64,000 nucleotides of DNA from Clostridia bacterium. GTDB lineage: Bacteria; Bacillota; Clostridia; UMGS1840; HGM11507. The notes below the pieces were generated by a model that had not been told where the DNA came from, did not search any database, and worked only from the letters and a program-made list of their open reading frames with translations. Positions 26,709-35,958 of the stretch are shown one piece after another (position 1 is the first letter of the stretch; each line of letters begins with the position of its first letter). Made by a program: the position numbers and the translations under genes. The stretch covers positions 62,001 to 126,000 of the forward strand of contig JAFZHY010000002.1 of assembly GCA_017554615.1 (NCBI GenBank). Direction: 5' to 3'.

Positions 26709-27407
26709 TTAATCTTCTTCTGTATAGATTAAATAGGAAGATTCATAGGCAAATATCGGAGCCATAGACCCGAACCTTGCTTTTTTATCCATTCCTTCTT
26801 CTCTTAAATATGTCATTGCAAAAATTCTGTCTTTAAACCCACTGGTATCAAATGTGAGTTTTTTTGCATTCATAACTTCTTCTTTTATTCTTACAAGTTC
26901 ATTAAAACCTATTGTGCAAAGGAGAATTTCTAAATCAGGGTTATTTTTAATAAACTCTTTTAATTCGTCCATAGGAACAGGATTTGGATGAATAAGGTAA
27001 GAAACTCTTTCATCCTCTAAATGAACATTTATAAAAAGAGGAAGATTATTTTTTCTAAGTAGTTTTACAAGGTCTTTAACACAGTCATCATTTATACTAT
27101 AACCGTGATAACCGGGCATAATTCTTACACCGCATATTTTAAGTTCCTCTATTGCTCTTTTAACTGTATTTATACAAATATCAAGGGTAGGATTAATTGT
27201 AAGCACCTGCTTATATCCGCTTCCCTTTATTTCATTATAAAGTTCAAGTTCTGATTCGTAAGGGTCATTATAAAATATAGATTCTATTTTAGATATGTAT
27301 CCGTATTCTACGCCTGTATTTTTGTGCATTCTTAAAATGTCTGAAAACTTATTGTTTCTGGTTTTATGAAAAGGCCAGTTTCCAATAAAGCAATTATAAT
27401 CTATCAT
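26709..27407 (-). CDS. Amidohydrolase-like protein with degenerate metal site
   Basis: 232 residues of the TIM-barrel amidohydrolase type (PF04909-like). The usual N-terminal H-x-H is replaced by N-x-F in DYNCFIGNWPF. A His remains in FINVHLED, but the next expected His strand reads LLCTIGF. The terminal DTSGF strand is present. It follows the intact amidohydrolase gene by 14 bases. Either the catalytic role has been lost and it acts as a partner, or it uses a different chemistry. Confidence 0.75.
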   Translation of the reverse strand: MIDYNCFIGNWPFHKTRNNKFSDILRMHKNTGVEYGYISKIESIFYNDPYESELELYNEIKGSGYKQVLTINPTLDICINTVKRAIEELKICGVRIMPGYHGYSINDDCVKDLVKLLRKNNLPLFINVHLEDERVSYLIHPNPVPMDELKEFIKNNPDLEILLCTIGFNELVRIKEEVMNAKKLTFDTSGFKDRIFAMTYLREEGMDKKARFGSMAPIFAYESSYLIYTEED

Positions 27408-27421
27408 ACATCCACTCCCCC

Positions 27422-28174
27422 TTACAGTCTAAAACTTGTATCAAGAATTTTTAGAGCATTCTTATAGAAAATTAAGTCTTTTTCGTGATCGCTTATATTA
27501 GCGTGAAGAACTTTTCCTACATTGTTAAGATAAGGGCCTACCATATCAGTACCAAAGAGTATTCTTTCGCTGCCGATATTTTCAACTGTATAGTCAACAT
27601 AATCAGAATGAAACATTGTGCAGGAAAGATCAACCCATACATTTTTACAGTCTCTTATCATAGGAATTCCGTTATACGGATTACCCCCAAGATGCGCCAT
27701 AATAATTTTAAGTTCAGGAAATCTTTTTGCAAGTTCTCTTACATTTTTCCCTACTGATTCCTTGCCTGTCTGGTTTCTGCTTTTATGGAAACTGTGAATA
27801 AGCATAGGAACACCGTACTCAATAGTTTTCTCAGCAATTTTATCCATTTTATGAGAATCACAGTACTCGGATATCCAGATTTTTACTCCTTCAAAGCCTT
27901 GTTCTTCTATCCCTTTTTTAAGCACTTCAACTGAATTTTCGTGTTCAGGGCTTATGTATACAAAGCCGCCTATTTTATCAGGATGAGCCTTTTTAAAATC
28001 ATAAACAAGACTATTAGCCTCATCAACCTGTTCTATTGTAGGAAATATTGCTAAAAGATTTGAAATATAAACTTTAGTTATATCATATTTTTCTATTGCC
28101 TTTAGAAGCAAAGATTCGCTTACTTTATGGTTTCCGCCAGGCAGACAACCATGGGCATGAATATCAATTACCAT
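27422..28174 (-). CDS. Amidohydrolase family protein (PF04909-like)
   Basis: 250 residues. The metal site is complete: H6 and H8 in DIHAHG, HSFHKS, MAHLGGN and FGTDMVGP. The substrate is unknown; the family includes decarboxylases and hydrolases. GGAGGGG stands five bases before the ATG at 28174, so longer in-frame starts upstream are rejected. The start overlaps the end of the VTT-protein gene by 11 bases. Neighbours deoD and the membrane protein give no clear pathway. Confidence 0.85.
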   Translation of the reverse strand: MVIDIHAHGCLPGGNHKVSESLLLKAIEKYDITKVYISNLLAIFPTIEQVDEANSLVYDFKKAHPDKIGGFVYISPEHENSVEVLKKGIEEQGFEGVKIWISEYCDSHKMDKIAEKTIEYGVPMLIHSFHKSRNQTGKESVGKNVRELAKRFPELKIIMAHLGGNPYNGIPMIRDCKNVWVDLSCTMFHSDYVDYTVENIGSERILFGTDMVGPYLNNVGKVLHANISDHEKDLIFYKNALKILDTSFRL

Positions 28175-28862
28175 TTTTCCCCTCCTTGTTTTTGTCTGTA
28201 ATTTTATAATATAAAAATATTCCCAATACACAAAGTATTAAAGTTATACCAAAAACTACAACCGCTTTTATATAGTTTTTATCTCCTAAAAGGTCTCCCC
28301 CCATTGCAGAGGTTATAACTGACGGAAGACGAGCAATAAGGCTCATTATTATCCACATTGAAAGTTTCATATCGGTAAGACCTGCATAATAACATAAAAG
28401 GTCTTTCGGTGTGCCGGGAATCATAAAAATTATAAAATAAATTATTGTTCTTTTTTTATTGGTTTTAAGAAAAGAAAGAGAATTTATTTTCTCCTCTGTA
28501 AAAAACAGTTTTACTATTTTCATCCCGTATTTTCTTACAGTTAAAAATACTATTATACTGCCTAAAGTGATTGCGAAAACTGAAAGAAGAGTTCCCTCTA
28601 TGGCGCCGAAAGCATACCCTGCGGCAAGTTCAAACGGTTCGCCAGGAATAATCGCTATAATAACCTGCAGAACAATTAAAGAAACAAAAATAAGCCTTGC
28701 AAAAAAACCAAGTTCGCTTACCCGGTCTCTCACAGTTTGAGGTTCTAATATAACTGTTATAATTCTTGTTCTGTAAATATAAAGTATTAGTGCAGATATA
28801 AAAGCAAATAATACCATTCCGATAATTACAGCAATTCTTTTTCTTCTTATAGTTTTCTCCAT
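28164..28862 (-). CDS. VTT-domain (TVP38/TMEM64, DedA-related) membrane protein
   Basis: 232 residues with about six hydrophobic segments. The VTT core is recognisable in PGEPFELAAGYAFGA followed by GTPKDLLCYYAGLTDM. Related proteins are linked to lipid transport across membranes. The N-terminal basic stretch is cytosolic. It starts 2 bases after the lipoprotein stop and overlaps the next gene, so it is firmly within the operon. Confidence 0.88.
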   Translation of the reverse strand: MEKTIRRKRIAVIIGMVLFAFISALILYIYRTRIITVILEPQTVRDRVSELGFFARLIFVSLIVLQVIIAIIPGEPFELAAGYAFGAIEGTLLSVFAITLGSIIVFLTVRKYGMKIVKLFFTEEKINSLSFLKTNKKRTIIYFIIFMIPGTPKDLLCYYAGLTDMKLSMWIIMSLIARLPSVITSAMGGDLLGDKNYIKAVVVFGITLILCVLGIFLYYKITDKNKEGKNGN

Positions 28863-28864
28863 TT

Positions 28865-29902
28865 TTAACCTAAGAACTCAGACCTGTCAAGTTTGAATTC
28901 TCCGCCTTCCATAACTAAATGGTATGAATATCTCATTTTTCTTGTGCTTCCTATACCGTTTGTAAAGCCAAGCTGGGTTGCCACTTCGTCAGATATACAA
29001 TTTAACACTTTTACGGTTATTTCCACCTGCACTGTATATCCTGTGGAAGTTTTTATCGTATTTGTTATCTTACAATCTTCTAAAGATGTGGAAAGTTCAT
29101 ACCCTGAGTATGCATCTTTATTATTTTTTGCATCATCTCTAAATCTGTTAAGTTCTACTATGTACCTTTCGGTAAGATACGGATAATGCTCATTTCCTTC
29201 AAATTCGGTATATACTATATTATTTTGTACTTCTGATATAATATATGCAAAACGCTCTGCTTTTTCTTCGTCAGTAAGTGCGATATTATTTAATCTTTCT
29301 TCATATTTGTCAAACGCTAAAAGATAACCGTCTTCTTCTATAATCTCATAGTCATATACACGGAATTCTCTCTTATTATACTGAACTTTAAGCCCATATT
29401 TTATAAGCGCGCTGCTGTTTACGCCTTCAGTAAAACCTAAGATTTTGGCTACCTCAGGGTTTTTACAATTTGTAAGTTTTACTCTGGCTACGCATACAAC
29501 ATACGCATCGTCATTCTTTTTTATAACCTGTTTAATATCAGTATTTACAAGTTCTGTTGTAAGTTCATATTTTTTATAAAGATCGTCTGTGAATTTAATA
29601 TATTTATCAAGTTCTTCTTCGTGTTTGTCAAGATAGTTTTTAGAATATATTACTTTAACATATTCAGAACTTTTATCATCGGTATAATCTTTGTTATATA
29701 AAGTTGCCATAAATTTATTCGCAAAATCTTTTGCATCTTTTATAACCATATCTTCATCGCATTTTTTAATTTTTCCGCCTGATACTTTAGAGTATCTAAA
29801 GTCTGTTTCAAATGAATCAATATTATCAAGTGTTATTTTATCGGCACATCCACTAAATGACAAAGTTATAAGTATAAAAAAGATAAGTAATAATTTTTTC
29901 AT
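28865..29902 (-). CDS. Lipoprotein with internally duplicated domain, unknown function
   Basis: 345 residues. A signal peptide with lipobox LSFSGC gives an acylated Cys near residue 19. Two copies of a module are visible (about 115-205 and 265-345). Each contains a T/V-rich strand, NC-x-(S/N)-x-EVA-x2-LGFT-x-G and a closing Y/F strand. The first copy reads NPEVAKILGFTEG, the second SDEVATQLGFTNG. It is not recognised as a named family. It lies between deoD and the VTT protein, 10 and 2 bases away. Confidence 0.8.
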   Translation of the reverse strand: MKKLLLIFFILITLSFSGCADKITLDNIDSFETDFRYSKVSGGKIKKCDEDMVIKDAKDFANKFMATLYNKDYTDDKSSEYVKVIYSKNYLDKHEEELDKYIKFTDDLYKKYELTTELVNTDIKQVIKKNDDAYVVCVARVKLTNCKNPEVAKILGFTEGVNSSALIKYGLKVQYNKREFRVYDYEIIEEDGYLLAFDKYEERLNNIALTDEEKAERFAYIISEVQNNIVYTEFEGNEHYPYLTERYIVELNRFRDDAKNNKDAYSGYELSTSLEDCKITNTIKTSTGYTVQVEITVKVLNCISDEVATQLGFTNGIGSTRKMRYSYHLVMEGGEFKLDRSEFLG

Positions 29903-29912
29903 TTTTTCACCT

Positions 29913-30623
29913 CTATAGTTTTATTCCGGTTTCAAGTGCAAGGCTTATCATATTTTTAAAACCTGTCTGCCTGTCTTCTACACTTAACCCTTCGCCTGTT
30001 AATATATTATCTGAAACAGTTGTCATACAAAGTGCCTTCTTCCCTGCTCTTGCTGCATTCATATAAAGTGCTGCCGCTTCCATTTCAACTGCTAAAACAT
30101 CCATCTTATTCCACACAAGGTCGTTCTCTTTATCGTCAGTATAAAAAGTATCCGAAGTTAAAATGTTTCCCACTAAAACATCAAGATTTAATTCTTTCGC
30201 AGTGTTATATGCACTATAAAGAATTGAAAAGTCGCATATTGCTGAATAGTCGCCAGGGAGTTTATATTGCTTTGCATATCCCGAGTTTGTTGATGCTCCC
30301 ATAGCAAGAAGAATTTTATTTAAAGGAAGTTTTTTTGAAATACTTCCTGAACTTCCTGCTCTTATAATATTTTCTACATTATAAAAATTAAAAAGTTCGT
30401 AGGAATAAATACCCATTGAGCCTACTCCCATACCACTTCCTAAAACGGTAATCTCTACGCCTTTATAAAGGCCTGTATACCCTAACATATTACGGATGTC
30501 GTTTATAATCTTATAATCTTTAAGATAATTTTCTGCTATAAATTTTGCTCTTAAAGGGTCCCCCGGCATTATAACCGTTTTTGCTATTTCCCCAGTGTTT
30601 GCTCGTATATGAGGTGTGCTCAT
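29913..30623 (-). CDS. deoD: Purine-nucleoside phosphorylase, DeoD type
   Basis: Phosphorolyses purine nucleosides to base and (deoxy)ribose 1-phosphate. MPGDPLRAK, GSGMGVGSMGIYSYELF and the substrate-binding VEMEAAALY are conserved. 236 residues. GGAGG precedes the ATG. First gene of a leftward run that ends at 25081. Confidence 0.97.
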   Translation of the reverse strand: MSTPHIRANTGEIAKTVIMPGDPLRAKFIAENYLKDYKIINDIRNMLGYTGLYKGVEITVLGSGMGVGSMGIYSYELFNFYNVENIIRAGSSGSISKKLPLNKILLAMGASTNSGYAKQYKLPGDYSAICDFSILYSAYNTAKELNLDVLVGNILTSDTFYTDDKENDLVWNKMDVLAVEMEAAALYMNAARAGKKALCMTTVSDNILTGEGLSVEDRQTGFKNMISLALETGIKL

Positions 30624-30707
30624 AATTTACCTCCTGTATTTAAGATAAATTTATAATTTATTAAGCATAATGACTGTTGTTTTTAAACATCCTTGTCCTA
30701 TTATATT

Positions 30708-30736
30708 ATTATAATAAATTTTAACCATATTGTCAA
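30708..30736 (-). promoter_or_regulatory. deoD operon promoter
   Basis: Consensus TTGACA (30731-30736), 17 bp and TATAAT (30708-30713) on the minus strand. Confidence 0.8.
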
Positions 30737-30774
30737 TTTCAAATATAGGAAAAGATAGTTTGAAATTTTGATAA

Positions 30775-30813
30775 AAAAAAGGAAAATCATATTTTTAAGA
30801 TTTTCCCTTTTTT
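30775..30813 (-). terminator. Terminator of asnS-asnA
   Basis: AAAAGGAAAATC pairs with GATTTTCCCTTTT around a 10-base loop, with A/T tracts on both sides. It lies just after the asnA stop. Confidence 0.85.
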
Positions 30814-30823
30814 ACATAGTTGT

Positions 30824-31831
30824 TTATAAAAGATATATATTATTTTCTTTACATTCTTCTATCATATCCAAAGGCCATACGGAAGAATGAACTTCTCCTA
30901 TATGTGCTTTTCCAAGAAGCAACATACAAAGTCTTGACTGACCTATTCCCCCACCGATAGTAAGAGGATAAGTATTATTTAAAATATTTTTATGGTAGTC
31001 AAAAGCGCTTCTTTCTTCACAGTTTCTTTCCTTTAACTGATATTTTAATCTGTCAGCATCAACTCTTATTCCCATAGAGGAAATTTCAAGTGCACTGTCT
31101 AAAACATCATTATAAATCATTATATCTCCGTTTAATGTCCAGTCGTCATAATCCGGTGCTCTTCCGTCATGCATCTGGCCGTTTGAAAGTTTTTCGCCTA
31201 TCTGCATAATAAAGGCAGTTCTATGCTCTTTAACATACGCATTTTCTCTTTCTTTTGCTGAAAGATCAGGATACATATCATAAAGCTCCTGAGTAGTAAC
31301 AAAACTTACTTGGGGCGAAATTTCGGTATCTATATTAGGGTATTCTTCTTTTACAATATTTAGTGTATATATTAAAACTTCGATAATTTTATTTACTGTG
31401 TCTTTTAAATACTCAAGGGTTCTTTCCTCTTTTTTTATAACCTTTTCCCAGTCCCACTGGTCAACGAAAACGGAATGGATATTATCCATATCGTCATCTC
31501 TTCTTAAGGCATTCATATCGGTATATATACCTTCTCCTACAACGTATCCGAAACGATACAGCGCTCTTCTTTTCCATTTGGCAAGAGACTGAACAACCTC
31601 AATCTGACCTTCCATTTCTTTTAAATCAAAAGAAACTTTTCTTTCAACTCCGTTAAGGTCGTCATTAATACCACTGTCGCTTCTTACAATAATAGGCGCA
31701 GTAACCCTGTCTAAATTAAGAACTTTGGAAAGTTTTACCTGAAATGTGTCTTTTATAAGTTTTATTGCTCTCTGGGTTTCTTTAACCGAGAGTTTAGATT
31801 TGTACCCTTTCGGGAAAATCATACTGGACAT
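30824..31831 (-). CDS. asnA: Aspartate-ammonia ligase
   Basis: Makes asparagine from aspartate, ammonia and ATP. It has the class II tRNA-synthetase-like fold: DSGINDDLNGVERKV, VDQWDWEKV, GRAPDYDDW and GGGIGQSRLCMLLL are AsnA signatures. 335 residues. It follows asnS by 12 bases, so both synthesis of Asn and its charging are under the T-box at 33.2-33.5 kb. Confidence 0.97.
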   Translation of the reverse strand: MSSMIFPKGYKSKLSVKETQRAIKLIKDTFQVKLSKVLNLDRVTAPIIVRSDSGINDDLNGVERKVSFDLKEMEGQIEVVQSLAKWKRRALYRFGYVVGEGIYTDMNALRRDDDMDNIHSVFVDQWDWEKVIKKEERTLEYLKDTVNKIIEVLIYTLNIVKEEYPNIDTEISPQVSFVTTQELYDMYPDLSAKERENAYVKEHRTAFIMQIGEKLSNGQMHDGRAPDYDDWTLNGDIMIYNDVLDSALEISSMGIRVDADRLKYQLKERNCEERSAFDYHKNILNNTYPLTIGGGIGQSRLCMLLLGKAHIGEVHSSVWPLDMIEECKENNIYLL

Positions 31832-31843
31832 AAAGTTTCTCCT

Positions 31844-33214
31844 TTATCTGATATTGCCTGTTGTACGAGGATATAGAATAACATCTCTTATATTGCTTAT
31901 TCCTGTAACATACATAATCATTCTTTCAAAGCCTAAGCCAAAACCACTGTGAGGAACAGAACCGTATTTTCTTAAATCAAGGTAATCACAATAATCATCC
32001 ATATTCATATTTCTTACCTTCATTGCTTCAACTAACTTGTCATAGTCTGCTTCTCTTTCACTGCAGCCTATAATTTCGCCAACACCAGGAACTAAAAGGT
32101 CAGTTGCGGCAACAGTTTTTCCGTCTGCATTCTGTTTCATATAGAAAGATTTGATTTCTTTAGGATAGTTGGTGATAAACACAGGTTTATTATATACTTC
32201 TTCTGTGATATATCTTTCATGCTCTGTCTGCAAATCGCATCCCCAGTATACAGGATATTGGAATTCTTTATCTGCTTTTTCTAATATTTCTATTGCTTTA
32301 GTATAATCTAAAACTTCAAAATTATTGTTTATAAGATTATTTAATTTTTCTTTTAAACCTTTTTCAAAATGCGCTTCAAAGAAATCTATTTCTTCAGGGC
32401 ATTTTTTCATAATTTCCGATACGATATACTTAATCATATCTTCTGCTATTTCAATTATATCACTAAGTTCGGCAAATGCTACTTCAGGCTCAACATGCCA
32501 GAACTCTGCAACATGACGAGGAGTGTTACTGTTTTCTGCTCTGAAAGACGGACCAAAAGTATAAATTTTGCCATATGCCATTGCGGCAACTTCGCCCTCT
32601 AACTGACCTGAAACGCTAAGACCTGCTTTTTTACCGAAGAAATCTTCGCTGTAATATTCTTCTGCTGTTTTATAAGTATGGTTAAAAGGATGAGTTGTAA
32701 CCTGGAATACTTCCCCTGCCCCTTCACAGTCGCTTCCTGTTAAAATAGGGGTGTGAACATAAATATAGTTTCTATTTTGGAAATACTCATGGATAATATT
32801 AGCCATAACAGAACGAATTCTGAACACAGCATTAAAAGTATTGGCACGAACTCTTATATGAGGCATTGTTCTTAAAAATTCAAGTGTATGTCTTTTTTTC
32901 TGAAGAGGATAGTCTGACGGACAGTCCCCTAAAACTGTAATCTCTTTAACATTTATTTCAAATAATGACTGCCTTGCTTCAACAACTTCGCCTTTAACAC
33001 AAAGGGATGCTCCAAGGTGGAACGCTCTTTCATCAACGGTTATAGCCGCTTTATCGATAACAAGTTGCAGATGCTTTAAAGTTGTACCGTCATTAAGTTC
33101 GATAAAAGCCATATTTTTAGAGTCTCTTGCAGTTCTTACCCAACCACAAACAGTAACTTCCTTGCCTAAGTAATCTTTGTTTGAAATAATTTCTTTAATA
33201 TCTGAATGCTTCAT
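31844..33214 (-). CDS. asnS: Asparaginyl-tRNA synthetase
   Basis: Class IIb synthetase of 456 residues. An OB-fold anticodon-binding domain lies at about 1-115 (VTVCGWVRTARDSKN). The catalytic core includes motif 2 (FRAENSNTPRHVAEFWHVEPE) and motif 3 (GFGLGFERMIMYV). Motif 2 and the downstream FITNYPKE pattern fit AsnRS rather than AspRS, as does the T-box specifier. AAGGAG precedes the start. Confidence 0.97.
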   Translation of the reverse strand: MKHSDIKEIISNKDYLGKEVTVCGWVRTARDSKNMAFIELNDGTTLKHLQLVIDKAAITVDERAFHLGASLCVKGEVVEARQSLFEINVKEITVLGDCPSDYPLQKKRHTLEFLRTMPHIRVRANTFNAVFRIRSVMANIIHEYFQNRNYIYVHTPILTGSDCEGAGEVFQVTTHPFNHTYKTAEEYYSEDFFGKKAGLSVSGQLEGEVAAMAYGKIYTFGPSFRAENSNTPRHVAEFWHVEPEVAFAELSDIIEIAEDMIKYIVSEIMKKCPEEIDFFEAHFEKGLKEKLNNLINNNFEVLDYTKAIEILEKADKEFQYPVYWGCDLQTEHERYITEEVYNKPVFITNYPKEIKSFYMKQNADGKTVAATDLLVPGVGEIIGCSEREADYDKLVEAMKVRNMNMDDYCDYLDLRKYGSVPHSGFGLGFERMIMYVTGISNIRDVILYPRTTGNIR

Positions 33215-33228
33215 AATTATATCTCCTT

Positions 33229-33497
33229 TTTTTATAAACTAAAAAAGCGCATTTACCTGCCCTAAATTATAGGACGAGTAATATGCACCCGCGGTACCAC
33301 CTATATTACCGTTTTAAACAAAACGGTCTCTCTTAACTGTTTACGCACAGTTTACACGGCGCACCTACTGATTTTAAAAAAACGTTCAGATTGCGGCTCG
33401 AAAGTGTTATTCATATAATCTCAACTGCCTGTTTTCCACTGCCACAGGCTCACTGGAAGCGAACTATTATATTACTTCTCTTTGTCATCGCCTTTAC
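33229..33497 (-). promoter_or_regulatory. T-box riboswitch, asparagine specifier
   Basis: A leader of about 270 nt on the minus strand. It holds the T-box core GGTGGTACCGCG (33301-33290). A terminator hairpin with T6 occupies about 33285-33241. In the specifier loop the sequence GAATAACAC carries AAC (33408-33406), an Asn codon. Uncharged tRNA-Asn would stabilise the antiterminator and switch on asnS-asnA. Confidence 0.95.
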
Positions 33498-33503
33498 ATT
33501 AGT

Positions 33504-33531
33504 ATTATACTCTTTTTATATAATTTGTCAA
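33504..33531 (-). promoter_or_regulatory. asnS-asnA promoter
   Basis: TTGACA (33526-33531), 16 bp and TATAAT (33504-33509) on the minus strand, just upstream of the T-box. Confidence 0.8.
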
Positions 33532-33551
33532 TGGTTTATACTTTAAAATTA

Positions 33552-33580
33552 TTTACATTTTATATAAAAAATAGTATAAT
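33552..33580 (+). promoter_or_regulatory. ung promoter
   Basis: TTTACA (33552-33557), 17 bp and TATAAT (33575-33580). Confidence 0.7.
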
Positions 33581-33611
33581 AAGTTTTAAAGATAAAAAAA
33601 GGGGTGTTAAA

Positions 33612-34289
33612 ATGGTAAATATAGGCAACGACTGGGACGAATTACTTTATGATGAATTTAAAAAAGATTATTACTTAAAAATCCGTGAATTTTTAAAAAA
33701 AGAATACAGCCTAAAAACTATATATCCTGATATGTATGATATATTTAACGCCCTTAAATACACATCATATAAAGACTGCAAGGCTGTTATTTTAGGGCAG
33801 GACCCATATCACGGTGAAGGTCAGGCTCACGGTTTGTCTTTTTCTGTTAAGCCGAACATTAAAATTCCACCCTCTTTGGTTAACATATATAAAGAATTAA
33901 AAAGTGATATTGACGGTTTTTACATACCGAATAACGGATATCTTACCAAGTGGGCAAAACAGGGCGTTTTACTGCTAAACGCATCTCTTACAGTAGTTAA
34001 AGACAATGCAAATTCACACTCAAAAATCGGCTGGAGTATATTTACTGATAATATAATAAAACTTTTAAACGAAAGAGAAACTCCACTTGTATTTATCCTG
34101 TGGGGAAATAATGCAAGGCAGAAAAAAGCATTTATCACAAATAAAAATCATCTTGTTTTAGAGGCGGCTCATCCAAGCCCGTTATCTGCATATAACGGTT
34201 TTTTCGGTTGCAGACATTTTTCAAAAACAAACGAGTTTCTTATAAAGAACAATATATCGCCTGTTGACTGGCAGATAGAAAATATATGA
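33612..34289 (+). CDS. ung: Uracil-DNA glycosylase, family 1
   Basis: Removes uracil from DNA to start base-excision repair. GQDPYHG contains the catalytic Asp (about residue 63). The minor-groove loop is HPSPLSAYNGFFGCRHF, and WGNNARQKK precedes it. From ATG 33612 (GGGGTG seven bases upstream) the protein is 225 residues, as usual. In-frame starts further upstream lie in the promoter. It heads a rightward run ung-methyltransferase-hslO. Confidence 0.96.
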   Translation: MVNIGNDWDELLYDEFKKDYYLKIREFLKKEYSLKTIYPDMYDIFNALKYTSYKDCKAVILGQDPYHGEGQAHGLSFSVKPNIKIPPSLVNIYKELKSDIDGFYIPNNGYLTKWAKQGVLLLNASLTVVKDNANSHSKIGWSIFTDNIIKLLNERETPLVFILWGNNARQKKAFITNKNHLVLEAAHPSPLSAYNGFFGCRHFSKTNEFLIKNNISPVDWQIENI

Positions 34290-34298
34290 GGTTAAAAT

Positions 34299-35048
34299 AT
34301 GTACACAAACTTTGCCTTGGGGTATCATAATATTATGAAAGATACTACCCAGAATGATTTTTTAAAATATTATAAAAAGATTTTTGAAAAGTTTAATATA
34401 TCCCCATCTTTAATACTTGATTTAGGATGCGGCACGGGAGATATTACATATCTTTTTGCAAAAGACGGATACGATATGATTGGAATAGATATATCCTTTG
34501 ATATGCTAAATATTGCAAAGGAAAAAAACAATCACGAAAAAATACTTTACTTAAATCAGGATATGAGAGAGTTTGAACTTTTTGGTACAGTTGATGTTAT
34601 ATACTCTGCTCTTGACTGTGTTAACTACATTACCGACAAAAGAGATTTAAAAAAGGTTTTTAAACTTTGTAAAAATTATTTAAACCCTAACGGAATTTTT
34701 ATATTTGATATAAATACAGGGTATAAATATAAAAATATTTTAGACAAAAATACTTTTATTTATGATACAGATAATACATATCTTGTATGGCAGAGTGAAT
34801 ATTTAAAAAAGGAAAAAATATGTACTTTCTTTCTTGATATGTTTTATAAATATGATGATACTTACAAGCGTTTTTACGAAGAACAGGAACAAAGAGAATA
34901 CTCGGTAGAAGAACTTATAAAAATTGCAAAGGACTCAGGCTTTGAAATTCTTGGAATTTATGATAACCTGTCTTTTAAAAAATACAATGAAAAAAGCGAA
35001 AAGATATTTTTTGTGTTAAAGAAAGGAAATAATAAAAGTGAAAGATAA
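34299..35048 (+). CDS. Class I SAM-dependent methyltransferase
   Basis: 249 residues. Motif I, ILDLGCGTGDITY (about 42-54), and the acidic residue ending the second strand (GIDISFDML) define a Rossmann methyltransferase. The substrate is unknown. It starts 10 bases after ung and overlaps hslO by 11 bases. Confidence 0.9.
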   Translation: MYTNFALGYHNIMKDTTQNDFLKYYKKIFEKFNISPSLILDLGCGTGDITYLFAKDGYDMIGIDISFDMLNIAKEKNNHEKILYLNQDMREFELFGTVDVIYSALDCVNYITDKRDLKKVFKLCKNYLNPNGIFIFDINTGYKYKNILDKNTFIYDTDNTYLVWQSEYLKKEKICTFFLDMFYKYDDTYKRFYEEQEQREYSVEELIKIAKDSGFEILGIYDNLSFKKYNEKSEKIFFVLKKGNNKSER

Positions 35049-35913
35049 AATTTTAAAAATTCTCTCTAAAGATAAAGAAATAAGAGTGTTTTTAGCAAAA
35101 ACAACTCATATGACAGAGTGTGCAAAAACACTTCACTCCCTTTCTAAAACTGCTACTGCAACTTTAGGAAGACTGCTTACAGCAAATGCCCTTATGGCTT
35201 CAGATTTAAAAGGAGAAAATAATACAGTATCTCTACAGATAAGAAGCGAAGGACCTATTGGAAACATTCTTACTTACGCAAATTCAAAATGCGAAGTCAA
35301 AGGATATGTATCTAACCCAGATGTTGACCTGCCGATAAGAAAAGATGGTAAAATCGATGTCGGGGGTGCTGTTGGTTTAAACGGGTCTTTAACTGTTGTA
35401 AAAGATATAGGAGGGAAAGAGCCATATACAGGCACTATTGAACTTGTAAGCGGAGAAATTGCTCAGGACTTAACCTATTATTTTGCAAAGAGTGAGCAAA
35501 TTCCTACTGCTATTGCTCTTGGAGTTTTAGTTGATAAGGATAACAGATGCGTTTTATCTTCAGGGGGGCTTATGATTCAACTTCTTCCTGATGCAAGTGA
35601 AGAAACTATTTTAAGACTGGAAGAAATTTTAAACAGTAATTTTTCTATTTCCAAACTCCTTTGCGAAGAAGATTATATTGAAAAAACCTTAAAACTTATT
35701 TTTCCTGATGAAGATTATGAAATTTTAGAAGAAATATATCCTGTATTAAGATGCGATTGCTCAAAAGAAAGATTTTTAAGAGGTATTATTTCTTTAGGAA
35801 AAGAAGAACTTGAAAAACTGATTAACGAAGAAGAAAAAATTGTTGCCAACTGCCATTTTTGCAACACTTCCTATGAATACTTATCAGAAGAATTAAAACC
35901 ATTTATAAAGTAG
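35038..35913 (+). CDS. hslO: Redox-regulated chaperone Hsp33
   Basis: Cytosolic holdase activated by oxidation. 291 residues from a GTG start that overlaps the methyltransferase gene. The C-terminal zinc site is complete: C-x-C in LRCDCSKERF and C-x2-C in NCHFCN, the Cys that form disulfides on activation. The N-terminal half has the typical EGPIGNILTYAN and GGLMIQLLP motifs. A terminator follows. Confidence 0.96.
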   Translation: MKDKILKILSKDKEIRVFLAKTTHMTECAKTLHSLSKTATATLGRLLTANALMASDLKGENNTVSLQIRSEGPIGNILTYANSKCEVKGYVSNPDVDLPIRKDGKIDVGGAVGLNGSLTVVKDIGGKEPYTGTIELVSGEIAQDLTYYFAKSEQIPTAIALGVLVDKDNRCVLSSGGLMIQLLPDASEETILRLEEILNSNFSISKLLCEEDYIEKTLKLIFPDEDYEILEEIYPVLRCDCSKERFLRGIISLGKEELEKLINEEEKIVANCHFCNTSYEYLSEELKPFIK

Positions 35914-35921
35914 ATAAAAAA

Positions 35922-35953
35922 AGAGATGTAAAATTTATGAATTTTACATCTCT
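35922..35953. terminator. Bidirectional terminator after hslO
   Basis: AGAGATGTAAAATT (35922-35935), loop of four, AATTTTACATCTCT (35940-35953): a perfect 14-bp stem with A- and T-tracts. Confidence 0.9.
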
Positions 35954-35958
35954 ATTTT

